This document shows positions 23,572 to 37,500 of a DNA stretch of 64,000 nt, piece by piece (positions within the stretch are counted from its first letter, which is position 1; each line of letters begins with the position of its first letter). Origin of the DNA: Alnus glutinosa (lineage: Eukaryota > Streptophyta > Magnoliopsida > Fagales > Betulaceae); the NCBI RefSeq assembly GCF_958979055.1, contig NC_084896.1, positions 1,178,001 through 1,242,000 of the forward strand, given 5' to 3'. Below the pieces are notes generated by a model. The model saw only the letters and a list, made by a program, of their open reading frames with translations, had not been told where the DNA came from and did not search any database. The position numbers and the translations under genes were made by a program.

Positions 23572-26500
23572 CTAGCCGCTTGCCACGATCTCGTGAATGG
23601 CATCACTGACAGTCTCGTCCTCGGATCTGACAGCCAGTTTCATTGCAACTTCCTTTGGACCATCAATTCCAAAAGCTATGCGCACAAGAACCCTCACATT
23701 GCCTATATATACACCAGATAATAGACAAGTGTGTGATCTCGAATTACTTGCGACTACCTCTGAGCCCTGAACAACATCGGAAATAAATGGAAGGTTAATT
23801 GTATCAGCTTCTAGAGAGATATTGCAAGTCAACAAACTTTAAGCTGAGTATACAACTTTTTTTTCTTAACAAGATTTACACCCAAAAAGTCGTCATGGGA
23901 AAAATAAACGGGAAGAGGTAGAACTAAAGCCCCTGCTTATCATGATGTGGCTAGTATGGATACAGATCCCTACAATCCCCTGCCCAAAGAGGAAGGGGCA
24001 GGAGTAATAACAGGGATCCCCAATTGTAGGGGATCCCGGTCCGGCCAGCATGGCTAAGGTCAGCATTCCCATAAAGTACTACTACAGAAACTTAAGACAC
24101 ACTAGTTGAAGTAAAGCTAGATGGCTACTAAATTTTATTCTTTGCATATCTTTTTTTTTGATAAGTATATATATATATATTCTGTAGATGTGGAACACGC
24201 ACCCTAACGTGTAGAAAAATCAACTTCCATATGTGTTGTATAACAAACCAGATGTTATTTTAAATAGCATTCACATATGAAGTGATCACACAGTCCATTA
24301 GCAGGGCATATTGGTCATCTAGTAAGCTCCAACAAAACAGACGTTTGAGCCCTTTAGTCAGTCTAATATTTTTGGCGCACTGTAGAAAAGCTCATATTAT
24401 CAAGTAATTGCATAACAACGATAATATCTGCATACTTCTAAACAATTACATCATAAGCAGATGATTATGCAAGTACAAAATCTTAACGATTTACATACCT
24501 CACAGGGCTGCATGCCAAGAAGGTTTATCACAGCATTTACAGCTTCAGCCAAGCTCTCCCTTGGGCCAAGGCCATATTCATCTACCCGCTCACAATCTGC
24601 GCCCATGTTTTCCCATGCATTTCTGAAATTTGAGACCCCCACTCTCAACATGTAATCAGCTGCTACAACCTCCAGTTCCTCTAACTGGTATTCATCTTCA
24701 ACACCATCCTCCTCTGCCTCACCAGTGGTTGTATCAACCTGGGAGAATCGCCAAATATGCAAGATATCAAAACCAAGTAGTATATGTTGATGATCGAGAT
24801 TAACTTCTCGTATCCTTTGTTTTTTTTTTTTTTTTTCTGATAAGTACTTGTCGTATCCTTTCTTTCAAACATGCTATGAATTTTCTGTTTTTATCCTTCT
24901 GTAGATGATACTTGAAGAATCTATGAATGAAAACAATTTCAGATAATTTACAAGCAGAAGCAGTAGTGTATTAATAAGCCAGTAGAAATGAAAGCTTCTC
25001 AAAGAAAAATTGATGAGATTGTTTTATATGTTTTTGACTGAATGAAAATACCACGTGGAGCCCCTAAATAAAATATACTGTCTATAAATTCTACATGAAA
25101 AACAAATTTAAACCCGATACGATGATCAGACTTCATTTTAGAGCATCTTCATGAGGATAATGGGAGTACTTGTACCTCTTTAACGGTGAACCTCAACATG
25201 TTTGAAAATTTTCCCACAGCTGGGACTCCATCTGGCTTCTCAAATGCCACAAAGATCTGCCCAGGTGTATCATAAGGGAGGGCTCTGAGAGGCTTTGTTA
25301 CTACTTGAGAGAATTCCTCTGCTTCTGAAGCATCCACAATGACAGTGACCTGGCAGGAAGCAGAAAGAATTATAAAGGAATTCCCAAGAAGGATTGGTAA
25401 CACGAAGTTCTACTTTCGACAAGATAGTCATTACTTGTTCCAGTAATTGCTCTGGAATTGTATTGGTGCAGTTGTACTGGAACACAACATGCCCATCAAA
25501 AACATGTTTAACAACATTCACTGAGTATTCTGTTTCTGCTTCAGTCAGCTCCACAGGTGCTGAAGACTGGTGGAAAAAAAAACACATATAAATCCCAATC
25601 AGAAACTTGTGCATCATAAAGAATTGATAAAAAAAAATCTGGTCATAGTACCTTAAAAAGCTTCCCAAAGTCTGCAAACTCAGGAATAGCAGAAAGCAAC
25701 TTTTCATAAGCATCAACAGTTGATGCCGGAGCAGTTGGTGGAGCACCCAGCCCTGTTGGCTTTTTACCTGGGGCTTTCTTCTCTGCTAGTGGCTGAGACT
25801 TAATCTCCATCGGTACAGAGTTAATGTCAAAAGGTTCTTCTGAAGGCTCCTGTATCCAATTAAACACATTAGGTGATTGCCTTTCAAACACAAAAGCAAA
25901 AAACAACTGGTCAATACATACATAATTCTTCAAACTTGTCTCGAAATTGACAAGTGGGAGATCCAGTGATCCAAAGAGGAAGTCCTTCACATCTTTGTCA
26001 GTTTCAACAACAGAGCCATCACCTCCAAGTGTATTCAGATAAAGTGTTGCCCTATCACGAACCTGTGGAAAAATCAGCATCCACAGCCACTTGACATAGT
26101 CTTAAAGATACAGAAGTTTTAAAAAGGTAAAAACATTATATAAAACGAAAAAGGACTGAAACATTTTTCCTTTTGGAAAGGTTAAAAAAGGACAGGAATA
26201 CATTGACATTAAAACAACACAACGATTTTCCAAACGCGAAAAACAAGAAAGCACTGCAGAAAGACCGCCTATATACGTTCATATATAATATGTTCGAGAT
26301 GACCACAATATAGCAAAAACCTCACAATTGAGATATAATGGATAACTCACCTCATCATCACTGTCGAAAAGACATCTTCTCAACAGAACAAATATGCGAG
26401 GCTGAAATAGAGATCAAAATGAATATTTCAAACATACATTAGTAACAGCCCACCAATACATGTTATGAGCAGAAGGAGGTAAATAATACCTTCAATGAAT

Positions 26501-29500
26501 CAACCATGGCACCAAACTTTGCCAATGTGCTCACAGCACTGGCCCGAACAGTTGCATTCTCAAGATGCACTCGATTGTAAATGTACCGTATATATTTGCT
26601 GGGATCTGAGGTTTTTGGCCCTTCAATCCCCAGGAAGTGGAGAATCTAATAAAATTAAGGGTAAAATGATGTTTAATTAATGAAAAAAATGAAAATTCGA
26701 GCTTATTGTGCAGCAAATGATAATGGAGTACAATGCCACCTGTGTGGAAAGATAGGTGAATTCACAATCTTCAATGAACTCGCACAGATGCAGCAACCCG
26801 CTCTCTTTTGCATCAGGAATATCTCTTATGAGGATCACAATTGAATCTACAATTGCCTTTTTGTACTCAAATCCACCTTCTTCTCTAAGAATATTGCTTA
26901 GGAAGTTCATCCTTCAAAAAGATTTAAAAAAAAAAAAAAAATCTGTGTTACTAGAGAAAAAGTACTCGGAACATTATGTCCAGAGAAGAGATTAATCAAA
27001 CCAAAACCCATATCTCCAAAATGTGACAAAGAATGCAACAAATCACTCACAGAGATCTGTATTTCAATGGGAACTTCAAACACAACGATCTTATGGCTTC
27101 CACTACAACAATTTTGAACTCATCAGCAATATCGGACATGAAATTTGTTATCTGCTTCATCAGGCGCTCCACACTAGATTCATTTCCCGTCTTCAAAAGT
27201 GTGGTGATGGCAAGTGTGGCAATGCTTCTGTTCTGATCAGAAATTAAACTCTCCATATCAATGTTGCAGTTAGTGACAGCCATTGGATGTGTCATTGCCA
27301 CCTACACAATTTCCAAAATTATTTTAATGAATCTGGAAAGGAATCCATCAGGTTTAACAACATAAAAATGAATAAACATGATGGGATCAGCAAGACTAGC
27401 ATGTTTCCTCACAAAAATGGGAAGAATAGAATTGAGATTTTCAGATAACATGATCCAATGTCTTCAAGTCGATTAATATCAGAATGGAACTTCAAGCATC
27501 TTTTATGTATACTATATAATTTATGACAAAAAACAACACAAGGAAGCGCCACCCCCTCCCAAAGCGGCAAGTCAATTATTTTTATTATTTTTATTTTTTT
27601 CCAAACAAAGATAAAGTAGAGAAGTAGCATAATACTTGAAAAGTGCTGAAGAAAAACTTGTAGTAGCACAGAGAAACAGTTAACCTTGTTCAAAGTGCGG
27701 ACAGCAGCAAATCTCAACACTGGCTTGGATGAGCTTAAGAATAGCTGAAGAACAGTAATTGCTGGAGTCAATTCTCTACTTGAAACACCATTGAGCTCTG
27801 TGATTGCTCTGGCAGCCTCAAAAATGACCATTTCTGCCTTGTGACGTAAACAACCCTCAAGAAAATCATAAAAAGGGCGGTCTCCTGTTTGTGTGTTGGT
27901 GGCTGACTCACGGATAACCTGCACAGAGAATACTTGATAAAGATGACAAAAAGAAGTAACTCCTCCAGTGAACAATATGATAGAGCAGTTACACACCTGA
28001 CTGGTATAACGAATCAGGAGGCATTGGGCCAAAGGAGAGCGCACCGTACCCCTTGTCAAGCTGGTAACCAACTTGCTTACAGCTAGTCGATCGTTCTGCC
28101 TTATCTGGAAGTTTGAAATGGTTATCAGAACCTTTTAATTCTAAATGAAATATTTAAAATATTAATCAATGATGGCTGTTGGAACTTGAAGGTCATACAT
28201 TATAATCATGAATAACACCATGTCTATATAGTCCAAAAACAACTGTGAAAAAGCATTTTACACTCGTGCACCACTTAACAAATTCATAATGTAAAGTGAT
28301 TTATCTATCCAATCCTAATGTTTATGATGAAAAAATGTACAGAAAAGAGCAAAGATGCTAATAAATAGGTAGCCTTAAATAGACGTCTCTTACAACCAAC
28401 CATTTACCTAATAAAGCAAGTATTTACTTGGATAACCATGTGTTCAGATCACTATACATTTGGTTTAAATATACCAACCTACTCCACAATCTTTTTAAAA
28501 AAAAATAAAAAAAATAAAAAAACAGAATATAAATCAAAGCAATAATCCAGCATACCTGATGAAGTAAACCCAGCGCATGAAATTGTACAAGGGCTGCCCT
28601 TGATTGAACAGCTTCCTGAACCTCGTTACTCCACCTCTTCACAATCTCTGGGTTTGTCTGGCCAAAATAAAATTGAGAGGACAATGTAGGACAAGAGAAA
28701 TATGCATATAAAACTTCTTCTTTTTTTTCATGAATAAAATATGTATATAAAACTTACTGCTACAAAAAATTGGATTATACCTGGAGCAAATGAATCCCAC
28801 TAACTAAGGCCGCACTTGCAACGACTGGATTCTTGTCAACAATTGCTTGTTTCAAGTAACGCTCAATTTGGGTCAAAAGGGTTCCATCCGTTATCCGACA
28901 AAGGACACGAATAGCATTTGCCCGATACATGTCAGTCTTGCTATTCATGTCCTTCATGAGGGAGCTTGTCACAATAATAACCTTTTTATAGAAAAGAGAC
29001 AACCCATTCAGTTCCTATCTTTGAACAAATGAGGGACATCTAAAACAAAATAAAATTTTTACTGCATCAAAAAAGCATATAAAACAAAATTAAATAAACC
29101 AACTAAGGAAAGTAACCTCGTCTGCAGAAGGAGAGAGCTCCTTTATCATCAGATAAACCATTCTCCTCAACCCTATATCTCTTGATTGGAAAAGTTTAGT
29201 CACAGCAAAGAAAACTTCTGTGGCTTCGACCTATTAATTTTATCCAAAAACACATCTTCAGAAAAGGATTGACCACACAGTAACATAATTCTGCAAGTTT
29301 GACATATATATTTAACGCACAAAAAAAATCATCATAAAAATAAAAGAATTGTTAATAACACGTCAAAGAAGCATGGTTCTTCAACGGGAATAAAATCCAG
29401 AAGGCAGAAACAATGGTAAGAAAGTAACATGACCTTTGTGAATGTCTCCCCTTGATTCAGTAGGTACAAAAGCTTTGTAATAACCTGAAAATGATAAGAC

Positions 29501-30260
29501 ATAGAGCACATTAAGAATCGTTTCCTGAGCAGCAACAAAGATGTAATTAAACAAAATGCGGACAGAGAATCCATCTGTGCGAAGCAAAAACCTGAGAGCA
29601 TCTCCTAGCATCTAGCTGAGGGTCATTGAAAACTCTAGCTTCCTGTAGAACGGCACCCTTCTCGATCCCCAGAAATGGAGAGTACTCCGCTGTAAAGCAA
29701 TGCAATACAAAATTAAGATCAACTGTTCCTATTTGAACTTGTAACCTACAACAACTCACACAGTTAAGATTGAATCGCACCAAATGGAAGGTGAAGCTAC
29801 AAGATCTAAATTACTAAACCATCAGTATCAAAGTGAACGAAATAATCAGATTTGTACATTTCCACGATTTATATCGTGATTTCAAGAGCGGGGAGAATAG
29901 CAACCTAACTCCGAATCGTAAACAAAATGAAAGCAATCAGATCAACCAAGACTAAACCAGATCAACGAAAATTACACACCAAGTCACTAAGCGTTTCAAT
30001 TTTTGATTGCTACTAACACCAAACGCATTCATCATTGAAACAAAATAGCAATGCGTAAACAGATCTGGAACCTGAACGACTAATCTAACAGGTGTAATAA
30101 ACAAAATTGAGAATTCAAATTGAAATTATTTTCGAAAGTAAAGATAACAAATAAATAAAAAAAAGTGATTGTCAATTGGCGAAGAACACGGATTTGAAGC
30201 GGTGCAAGCAATACCTTCGTCGTCACGATCATCGTCCTTCTTCACTAGTGGCTGAGCCAT
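23572..30260 (-). CDS. Coatomer subunit gamma (gamma-COP)
   Basis: Large COPI coat subunit that works with Arf1 and dilysine cargo signals in Golgi-to-ER vesicles. Eighteen exons on the minus strand: 30215-30260, 29592-29689, 29434-29484, 29117-29230, 28781-28981, 28556-28657, 27997-28104, 27685-27918, 27051-27301, 26740-26911, 26490-26645, 26351-26401, 25922-26062, 25652-25849, 25435-25566, 25176-25349, 24499-24738 and 23572-23766. They total 2664 nt, 887 aa, as in the family (Arabidopsis 886). The N-terminal acidic [15 protein letters not shown] leads to an adaptin-like HEAT solenoid (to about residue 545), a Lys/Pro-rich hinge and a gamma-appendage that ends AIHEIVASG. Every junction is GT-AG and in phase; no lesion seen. 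Corresponds to Arabidopsis At4g34450. Confidence 0.97.
24808..24861 (-). mobile_element. Very short retroposon insertion (gamma-COP intron 17)
   Basis: Direct repeats TCGTATCCTTT at 24808-24818 and 24851-24861 flank 32 bases made of a T run and CTGATAAGTACTTG. On the minus strand this is ...ACTTATCAG followed by poly(A), as expected for an extremely 5'-truncated retroposon. Confidence 0.5.
28698..28755 (-). mobile_element. Very short retroposon insertion (gamma-COP intron 5)
   Basis: A 19-bp direct repeat AAATATGCATATAAAACTT at 28698-28716, repeated at 28737-28755 with one change, flanks 20 bases CTTC-T(9)-CATGAATA. Minus strand reads TATTCATG then poly(A). Confidence 0.5.
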
Positions 30261-30360
30261 CGCTGAATTTGATGAATCTCCGAGATCTAGAACGACCACC
30301 CAGGGCTCTACACACACTCTCTCTCTCTCTTTCTCTCTCTGTGGGAGCACTGGCCTAAGT
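30261..30360 (-). promoter_or_regulatory. gamma-COP 5' leader with GA-repeat
   Basis: A CT-rich tract on the plus strand (30317-30340), GA-rich on the gene strand, lies 57-80 bases upstream of the ATG. Such tracts are common in plant 5' UTRs and core promoters. The transcription start cannot be placed. Confidence 0.4.
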
Positions 30361-30624
30361 TTTTGAAGAGGGCTCGGATGCGAATTAAGACGACGATGCT
30401 GTGCAACGCACAGGCTAAACGAGGGTGGGATTGAAATGGCGAGGATCTGGTGCGGGCGAAGCTATATGATGTACTTGCAATACAAAGGTACTCACCAATG
30501 GATTGCGCCACGTCAAGAACAAAAATTGAATTCCTGAAGTACCACTGAATTTTTCCAAAATGACGTGGGAAATGAAAATCCTTCCGAGATCCAACCGCCT
30601 GATAACGGAGTGCAAATAATAAAT

Positions 30625-31213
30625 TAGGGCTCTATTCGGCTCGTATTTGAGGTTATCAGATTCGGCTTGAATACGTGAATTAGGGGCTCGAGGTTGGCTC
30701 GATCTCGAGCCAAGTTTTGAAAGGTCGTTTGAAATCGACTTATTAAGAGCTTAGTTGAGCCTCCAATCGAGTTCGATTGGAGTTTTATAATAATTTTTAT
30801 TTAAAAAAATATCAAAATTCAATACAATTTTAATTTTCATCTATATTTTATATTCTAAATGGAACGTTTGTAGTATTATATATATTATGTTTATTATGTT
30901 AATATTTATACACTATAATTATAGAATCTTATTTTTATACATATATATTAATAAATATTAATACTATATATATACACACACACAAGAGCGAGCTAATGAT
31001 TCGAGCTGAACGAATCGAATTGAGTTGAGCTTATACAAGTCGAGCTTACGAGCTTTGTCCGGGCTGAGTCAAATTTATATAAGTATGTCTCATTTAATAT
31101 ACGAGCGGATTATTGTATTCATAAACGGCTCATTTATTTTTCGAATCGAGTTTAAGCGAGTCGAGTTGAACCAAATTTATGAAAAGCCGGACTCATCTAA
31201 CACCTCTAATTGT
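30625..31213. repeat. Dispersed GAGCTCGA-rich repeat, transposon-like
   Basis: The segment from GGGCTCTATTCGGCTCG to CCGGACTCATCTAACACCTC is rich in short GCTCGA/TCGAGC words, with ends that are weakly inverted (CGGCTCG / CCGGACT). It resembles widespread non-autonomous hAT-like repeats of plants; the class is uncertain. Confidence 0.35.
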
Positions 31214-31340
31214 GATAATTTCAGCGTGGAATGATTTGTTGGACGAAACGAGTTGGAGAAGTAGTAGGTTTGATTCTTTAAGAGAATTTTTTTTTAATAA
31301 TTTTTTTTTTAATTCTAATAATTATTTTTAAAATCAACTA

Positions 31341-32152
31341 TTGGCCCATTGCAATAGTTTTTTTTGAACAAAATCTCCATCTTCATTTGAAGATAAAATC
31401 CCAAATGGATAAGTTACAGCGATCAGAAAGGCTTCCTAAAAAGATTCCCTAAACACAAAGCAAAAAATTGACTTAGGAGCAGCTACCAAAGCAAATACAA
31501 AGATTACAGGGACAACAATAAAGAACCTTTCTATACAATGAAGCTCACTTAAAAACTAAAAGAATGTAGATCTAAGATAAAAAAGCCATACGATCCAGCA
31601 ATCCTTGAACATGCATCAGGCAAACTGCGAGAACTAACCTAAAACAGCAAAAAAAGATAATAATAAAAACCAGCAACAAAGATTCGGTCAGGGGAGGGAA
31701 GGGGGTGTCGCCAACAGGAAAACTGTTGGATCTGCCGAAGGCCGTCGCAAACCGAAGTGGGGGAAAGGCGCGTAGCCGCCACGCACCGATGTTACGGGGC
31801 CAGTGGGGAACATGCCAGCTAGCGGGAGAGTCAGAGGAGTCTGACGAACCCAATGGTGAGGCCCGTGTGTGTGAAATAATGGAAAGGGAAGTATAGATCT
31901 AGATCCAAAGATTTTGACTTTACAACCCTCTCAAAAATCGCACAAAACACGATAAAAAAATGGGACCACCGGTGAGCTCGGTGTTGGAAAGGGAAGAGGT
32001 ACCTTAAAAGAGGCGGTTAGTACAACAAAAAAAGGGAGAGGGAAGCTCAAACTTCCCTCCCATGGCCGAATTACAGGGGAAGCCTAGAGAGAAGGAGCTT
32101 TTCTCTCTAAACTCTCCTAACTCGATAACTTTTTGGCCCATTGCAACAGTTT
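31341..32152 (-). mobile_element. Non-LTR retroposon insertion with 20-bp TSD
   Basis: A 20-bp direct repeat, TTGGCCCATTGCAATAGTTT at 31341-31360 and the same with one T-to-C change at 32133-32152, flanks a 772-bp insert. The insert starts (plus strand) with a T run, so it is in minus orientation with a 3' poly(A). No RT or endonuclease frame was seen, so it is a 5'-truncated LINE 3' region or a non-autonomous retroposon. A 94-codon open frame at 31572-31853 is not recognised. Confidence 0.7.
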
Positions 32153-33685
32153 GATTTGAAAAAAATGTTGGATGAAAATTTGATAAGAATTTGAGAAGTA
32201 GCAAGTCTCATTCTTAAAATGTCTCTCATCTATGGGAATAAAAGAAAGCAAATTTTTTTTTGTTGGATTGTTATTACTAATTAAAAATTAGTAATTATTA
32301 TGTCAACATTCATGTATGAGAGAAAGAAAGGTGTCAAAACATCATCCTAGGATTATGATAATATATTTTTTAAATTAAAAAAAAAAGTAATAAGTAGCAT
32401 TTCTTAACAAAAAAAAAAAAAAAAAAAAAAAAAAGCAAACAAACAAACAAACAAACGAACTTGATATTGTCAAAACAGATACAACCTAGATAGCCCTTAA
32501 CTTTCGGAATATGATCTTATTTATATCAAATGAAATAGAAGGAAAATATTTTATAGTCAAAATTTTATTTTATTACATGTAATAATGTATATGTTATGAT
32601 ACAGTAAATATATTATCACATTATTTAAAAATTTTAAATAATATAACATAACACCTTATTCACCATGTCACAGTTTTCAAGGAAATTGTGCCCTTCAAGC
32701 AGCCAAGTAGAATGCCAATGTCACAATATTAATAGCATTTCTCACAATACACTAGAAGAAAATGGTCTCAAGAGCTTGCAATACCTACGAAATTTTATAA
32801 CTTATTGGAAACTATCACTGTGTTAATTCCCATTATAACAAGAATATTATAGAGTAAAGTTATATGCAATACTTATATTTTCTTCTTATCATCCTAAATG
32901 TAACGTGACTTTTAAAATTATCTTTGAATTTGAGACAGATAAATATTAGATTTGATCAAATGATAATTTTTTTTTGTTGGATGAATTAAAAAATTTTATA
33001 AAGCTCAACCAACTACACATGCTAGTAAACACTAGCCCAAAAACCTCAAGTAGAGGACATTATCCATAATGACCTATACAGTCATTACTACAGGAAAGCA
33101 ACAAACCTATATCAACAACTTTTGTAAATTCCAACTAATTACAAGTTGTATACATTTATCTAGATTCTTAAAAGATCCCTTAGCAAGGATTCGAGTACGA
33201 ACTTCTCATGTAATCTGTTTAACCATTGTCTCCTCAATTCTCAAATTGATGCTTTGCACCAAAGCATTTATTTGTTGCCAAAGATGATAAATGCATGTAC
33301 CTAAACAAAGTTTACCAAGACTAACTTGTTAACCTTTCCCCCGGAGTGCAGCAATGCTCCAGGTCATAATTTTAAAAGCTACATTTGTTACGAACCTAAG
33401 TTCGTAATGAGATAATTTAAGTTTTTAAAGGGAACCTGGACCTCACATGCAACGCAAGCGCTGATTTTGATTAATTATTCTCTTTTATTTATTCATAACA
33501 TAACAACCTTTAAATAGAAAAATTATTACACATCCTTAAGGAAAATTAGGGCTGAGTCATTAATCAAGCGACTCTTATAGAAGTACTCTTATAGAAATAC
33601 ATACATAATATTAAGTACCTAATATGACTAGAATTGACTTATAATACTTAATGTGGAAACAACGATTACCAAGGATATAAACAAA
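32153..33685. other. Intergenic AT-rich region
   Basis: Contains a long A run (about 32407-32434) followed by (CAAA)n. No gene recognised. Confidence 0.5.
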
Positions 33686-33689
33686 AGGA

Positions 33690-33775
33690 AAATGCTATTT
33701 ACACTACAGCCCACCCCATGTGAGGGGCTGTTGTACCATTGTTGTGTGGGTGTAGTACACTAATCAAGTCCCTAA
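33690..33775. repeat. Short imperfect inverted repeat, MITE-like
   Basis: TTTACACTACAGCCCACCCC pairs imperfectly with the complement of GTGTGGGTGTAGTACACTAA. Probably a MITE remnant. Confidence 0.35.
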
Positions 33776-34545
33776 AGAGAATAATGATTACGTGAAAAGA
33801 AATAAAATAGTTACTATTCTTAGCAGATGTTTATTTTCCCAAATCAAAAGATGATTGAACAACATCACATTTGAGGGATAAAAGAAAGATATAAATCTTG
33901 CATATAATATTACTTATGTTACCAATATTATCTCAATCCTACTAATTAATTTCAAACTATATAGTTTTCAAAATATATATATATATATATAAAATTCAAA
34001 CTATATTGGCTCCAAACATATTATCTAGCACGAAAAAAAGCAACCTAGCTAGCTGGATCCAAACATAATAAAGGGCTTGTTTCGTAAAGGATCTTCCCTC
34101 CCCTTCTTCACTTTTTTTTTAAAAATAATTAATTTTAAAACATTTAAACTTTATATCACATTAATAATTTATTATTACTATTTAATTAAAAAAGTTCACT
34201 ACAATACAAAATTTTCTACTTTTCTATACAAATTCTTTTTACTTTATATCACATCTATCACTTTCAATTTTCACTCCCTTATCAAACAAGGCCAAATATT
34301 CTGTTCAATAACTTTTTTTTTAAACAAAAATATTAATAAACAATTTAAAATTAAAAACACATAGTCAAAACTAATTTTATCCTTACGTCACATCAAACAC
34401 TTTTTTTTTTTTAAACAAATTAAAAAAGAGTTAATTTGTTTAAAGCCCAAATCCCAAAAAGAATTAAACAATATCCATCAATACTAATTTTAGAGAATCT
34501 AGAGTTGAAAAGCTGGATCAGCCTTGATGGAGTTTGCTCGATCGA
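33776..34545. other. Spacer and PERK 3' flank
   Basis: Very AT-rich; no coding segment seen. Confidence 0.45.
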
Positions 34546-37500
34546 TCAGTACTGACCATGCTTCTCGCTCGCTTTCCTGCCCATCTCCTGAGAGTGATCA
34601 CTACTGCTTGTGGAGGAAGGGTTGAGGCCATACTCGCTCGTGCCCTCATATTCGCTGCTTCCGCATTCATTGCCGTCGACGACTGCCATGTTTCTAAACT
34701 TCTTCATGTTAGCGCCGTAGGAGCCGGCATCATACTCAGAACCAGTAGCAGTACTAGAGCTAAAGTTGGAACTTTGGCGGCCAGGTTTTACCCTCTCCTT
34801 GAAGTCTTCTATTGAGACATCACCTTCCAAGGCACGTACAATCTGTTCCATAACTTTCTCATCAATCCCACTCCTTTCTAGACAAGTAGTTCAATCAAAA
34901 TGCATGCTATCCACCTTACTAGCTATATAACTAGTTAAAATTTTGCTCTTCGATCTTAACCTTGCCCAAATAAAGAAAAGAGTACGAGCAATGCTGAACA
35001 CCATATTTGTATTCCACGTTTATCGACTATGAAAACGTTTTTTTTCTTAATAAAGATCTATGATATGTTACCAAACTTGGTATTTGATATGTTTAATGGC
35101 AACGATATGGTGAATATGCAGACTAAAAAGCAATTGCGGGATTATCTTTTACTAGTTGTCTAAACCTACTCCAATTATATTTTTTGAAAATCACTGTTTT
35201 AACCACTTAGAACGTATCACCTTCCAAAAGAATATTTTGTAACCCTATTTCTTTGCAGAAAAAACTATGCAAACGTGTTAGGGCTTAGTAGTCATTAGTT
35301 TTTATTTTAAAAGTTGTTAATTCAAAAGTTACTAAACCCTGTCACATCATCAGCAGAATAGGATATTTGTAGAAGGTGTGGTATATAACATTACTCAATA
35401 GAAAAAAGTTAATTTTTTAAAATTTAAGTTTTTTAGATCGATAAGTGATGATTTAATATGGTATTAGAAGAGAGATCGATCCTGAGTTCTAGCTTTAATA
35501 AGTGATGATTAAGTTTACTGTCTGTTTAGCTTGGAATTATCCCAAAAACTTAATTATTGTTTCTTGAACTTGTTTAAAAGCAGCAATATTCCCTACCTGG
35601 CTCATTTTAGGTCGCCTTCTTGCAGAATGCCTAACGCTTGTAGCAGCACATGCCACCATGCGTGCCATCTCATGGGGGAGATAATTCTTCTCCAAACGTG
35701 GATCGGCCAGCTCATCAAAGTTCCCGTCCTCCATTGCGCGCGCGCAGAGAGGTCTAGCCTGTTTGATGCATAAACCAAACAATTCATATTTTCCTTTCCA
35801 TCATATCACAATTACATATCGGATAAAAGAAGTAAAAAAGCAACAAAAATGCTTGTTTGTGAAGGGGAAAGCGTCCGAACCCAGTCAACCAAGCTGTCCT
35901 CCAAGTCGCCGCTGGGATCCGCAGGCCGCCTTCCAGTTATCAGTTCCAAAAGCATCACACCATACGAGAAAACATCAGATTTCTCAGTGAGCTTGCCGCT
36001 TGATGCATACTCAGGAGCCAAGTAGCTGCATTTGTATATGAATGAAAATCTCATAAATTTGACGTTGCATTTGGTACTTTCGAAAATGTGATAAAAAAAA
36101 ATATGCGAAAATATTAATTAAATAATTAAATCCGTCTTTTATTATTAGTTTAAAAATTTGGTTTAAAATGGTATTGGAGGAGAAGTCGTGAATTCGATAC
36201 TTGACTTTATTACGATCTCAAGTGTTCCACATAAATTAATTAAATGAAGATAATCTTAATTAATTTAATGTGTATAAATTATTAGACATCCTCCCTATCC
36301 CTAATAGGTTCGAAAGAGTTGAAAACCTAATCCCATAGGATGAGCATTATCATAAATGAGGTAGAGTTGTCTTATTCTTATCTTTGTCAAGTTAATTATC
36401 TTATTATATTGTTGAGTCTTGTTATAAGTACGTAGGTACGTAGCTAGTAGAATATTAGAAGGATTAATTGGGATATTAATTGGAGCCGTACGTGTCTTCT
36501 TTATAAGTAGTAGAGTTATGAGAAAGGGAATGTGATTGAGTATTTTTTATCAAACGACAATTTGATTAACATGTTTTGATATTATGTATAGATACAGTGT
36601 ACATTAAGTTATTGAACAATGATAGATGAGTGGAGCCGCTAAAAGAAAAATGGCTATCGTACTGTCATGTTGGGTCAGTGATGGTAGTGATATGTTACGA
36701 TCATAAGTGATATCTACATGAGTTAATTAAGTACAATCTTAATTAACTATATTTATATAAGCTTTTAAGCACCCTCCGAAAATAGGTTTTTAAATGTAAG
36801 TAAAATTTGTATCACAGTCCCACAATTTAGCCCGTTTCGTTTGGTGATGGTTACGAAATGAATAGATGAATCGATCGTTAATAACAATTCGATCTTTTAT
36901 ATTAAATGGCAACTTAAAGGTTCTTATTACCCAAATGTTCCCATGATACGAGTAGACACATGGGTGACGTTGTCCTGATTTAGCTTTGCCAACCCAAAAT
37001 CCGCCACCTGAATAAGCAAGTCATATGACAGCTACATCGATCAATCAGCTGATCATAAACATTTAACAGATACAAACATTATTATACAGTTTTTTCCTTT
37101 TTTTTTTTTTTTTTCTTTTGCAGATCACTGTTGTTACATGCATGGATTGATCAGGCAATAACATGTAACATTATTAATATTGGACACACCTTGGTTTCAA
37201 AACTGTGGTCAAGGAGAATATTGGCACCTTTAATGTCCCGATGAATGATGCGAGGGTGACCTACATGCATGTATATATCAAACAGACTGATGAGAGAGCT
37301 AGAGAAAAGAGTGAAAGACAGAAAGAGTGATTAATGTAAAAAGTCACTAACAATCTTCGTGCAAGTAAGCAAGCCCTTTGGCTGATCCCATTGCGATTTT
37401 CAGCCTGGTGGCCCATTCCATGGTTGGCCGACCCTTCCCTGCAAAGGGTTAATTTCGGCAATAAAATTAATTATATATTAAATAAGAATAACTTTAATAG

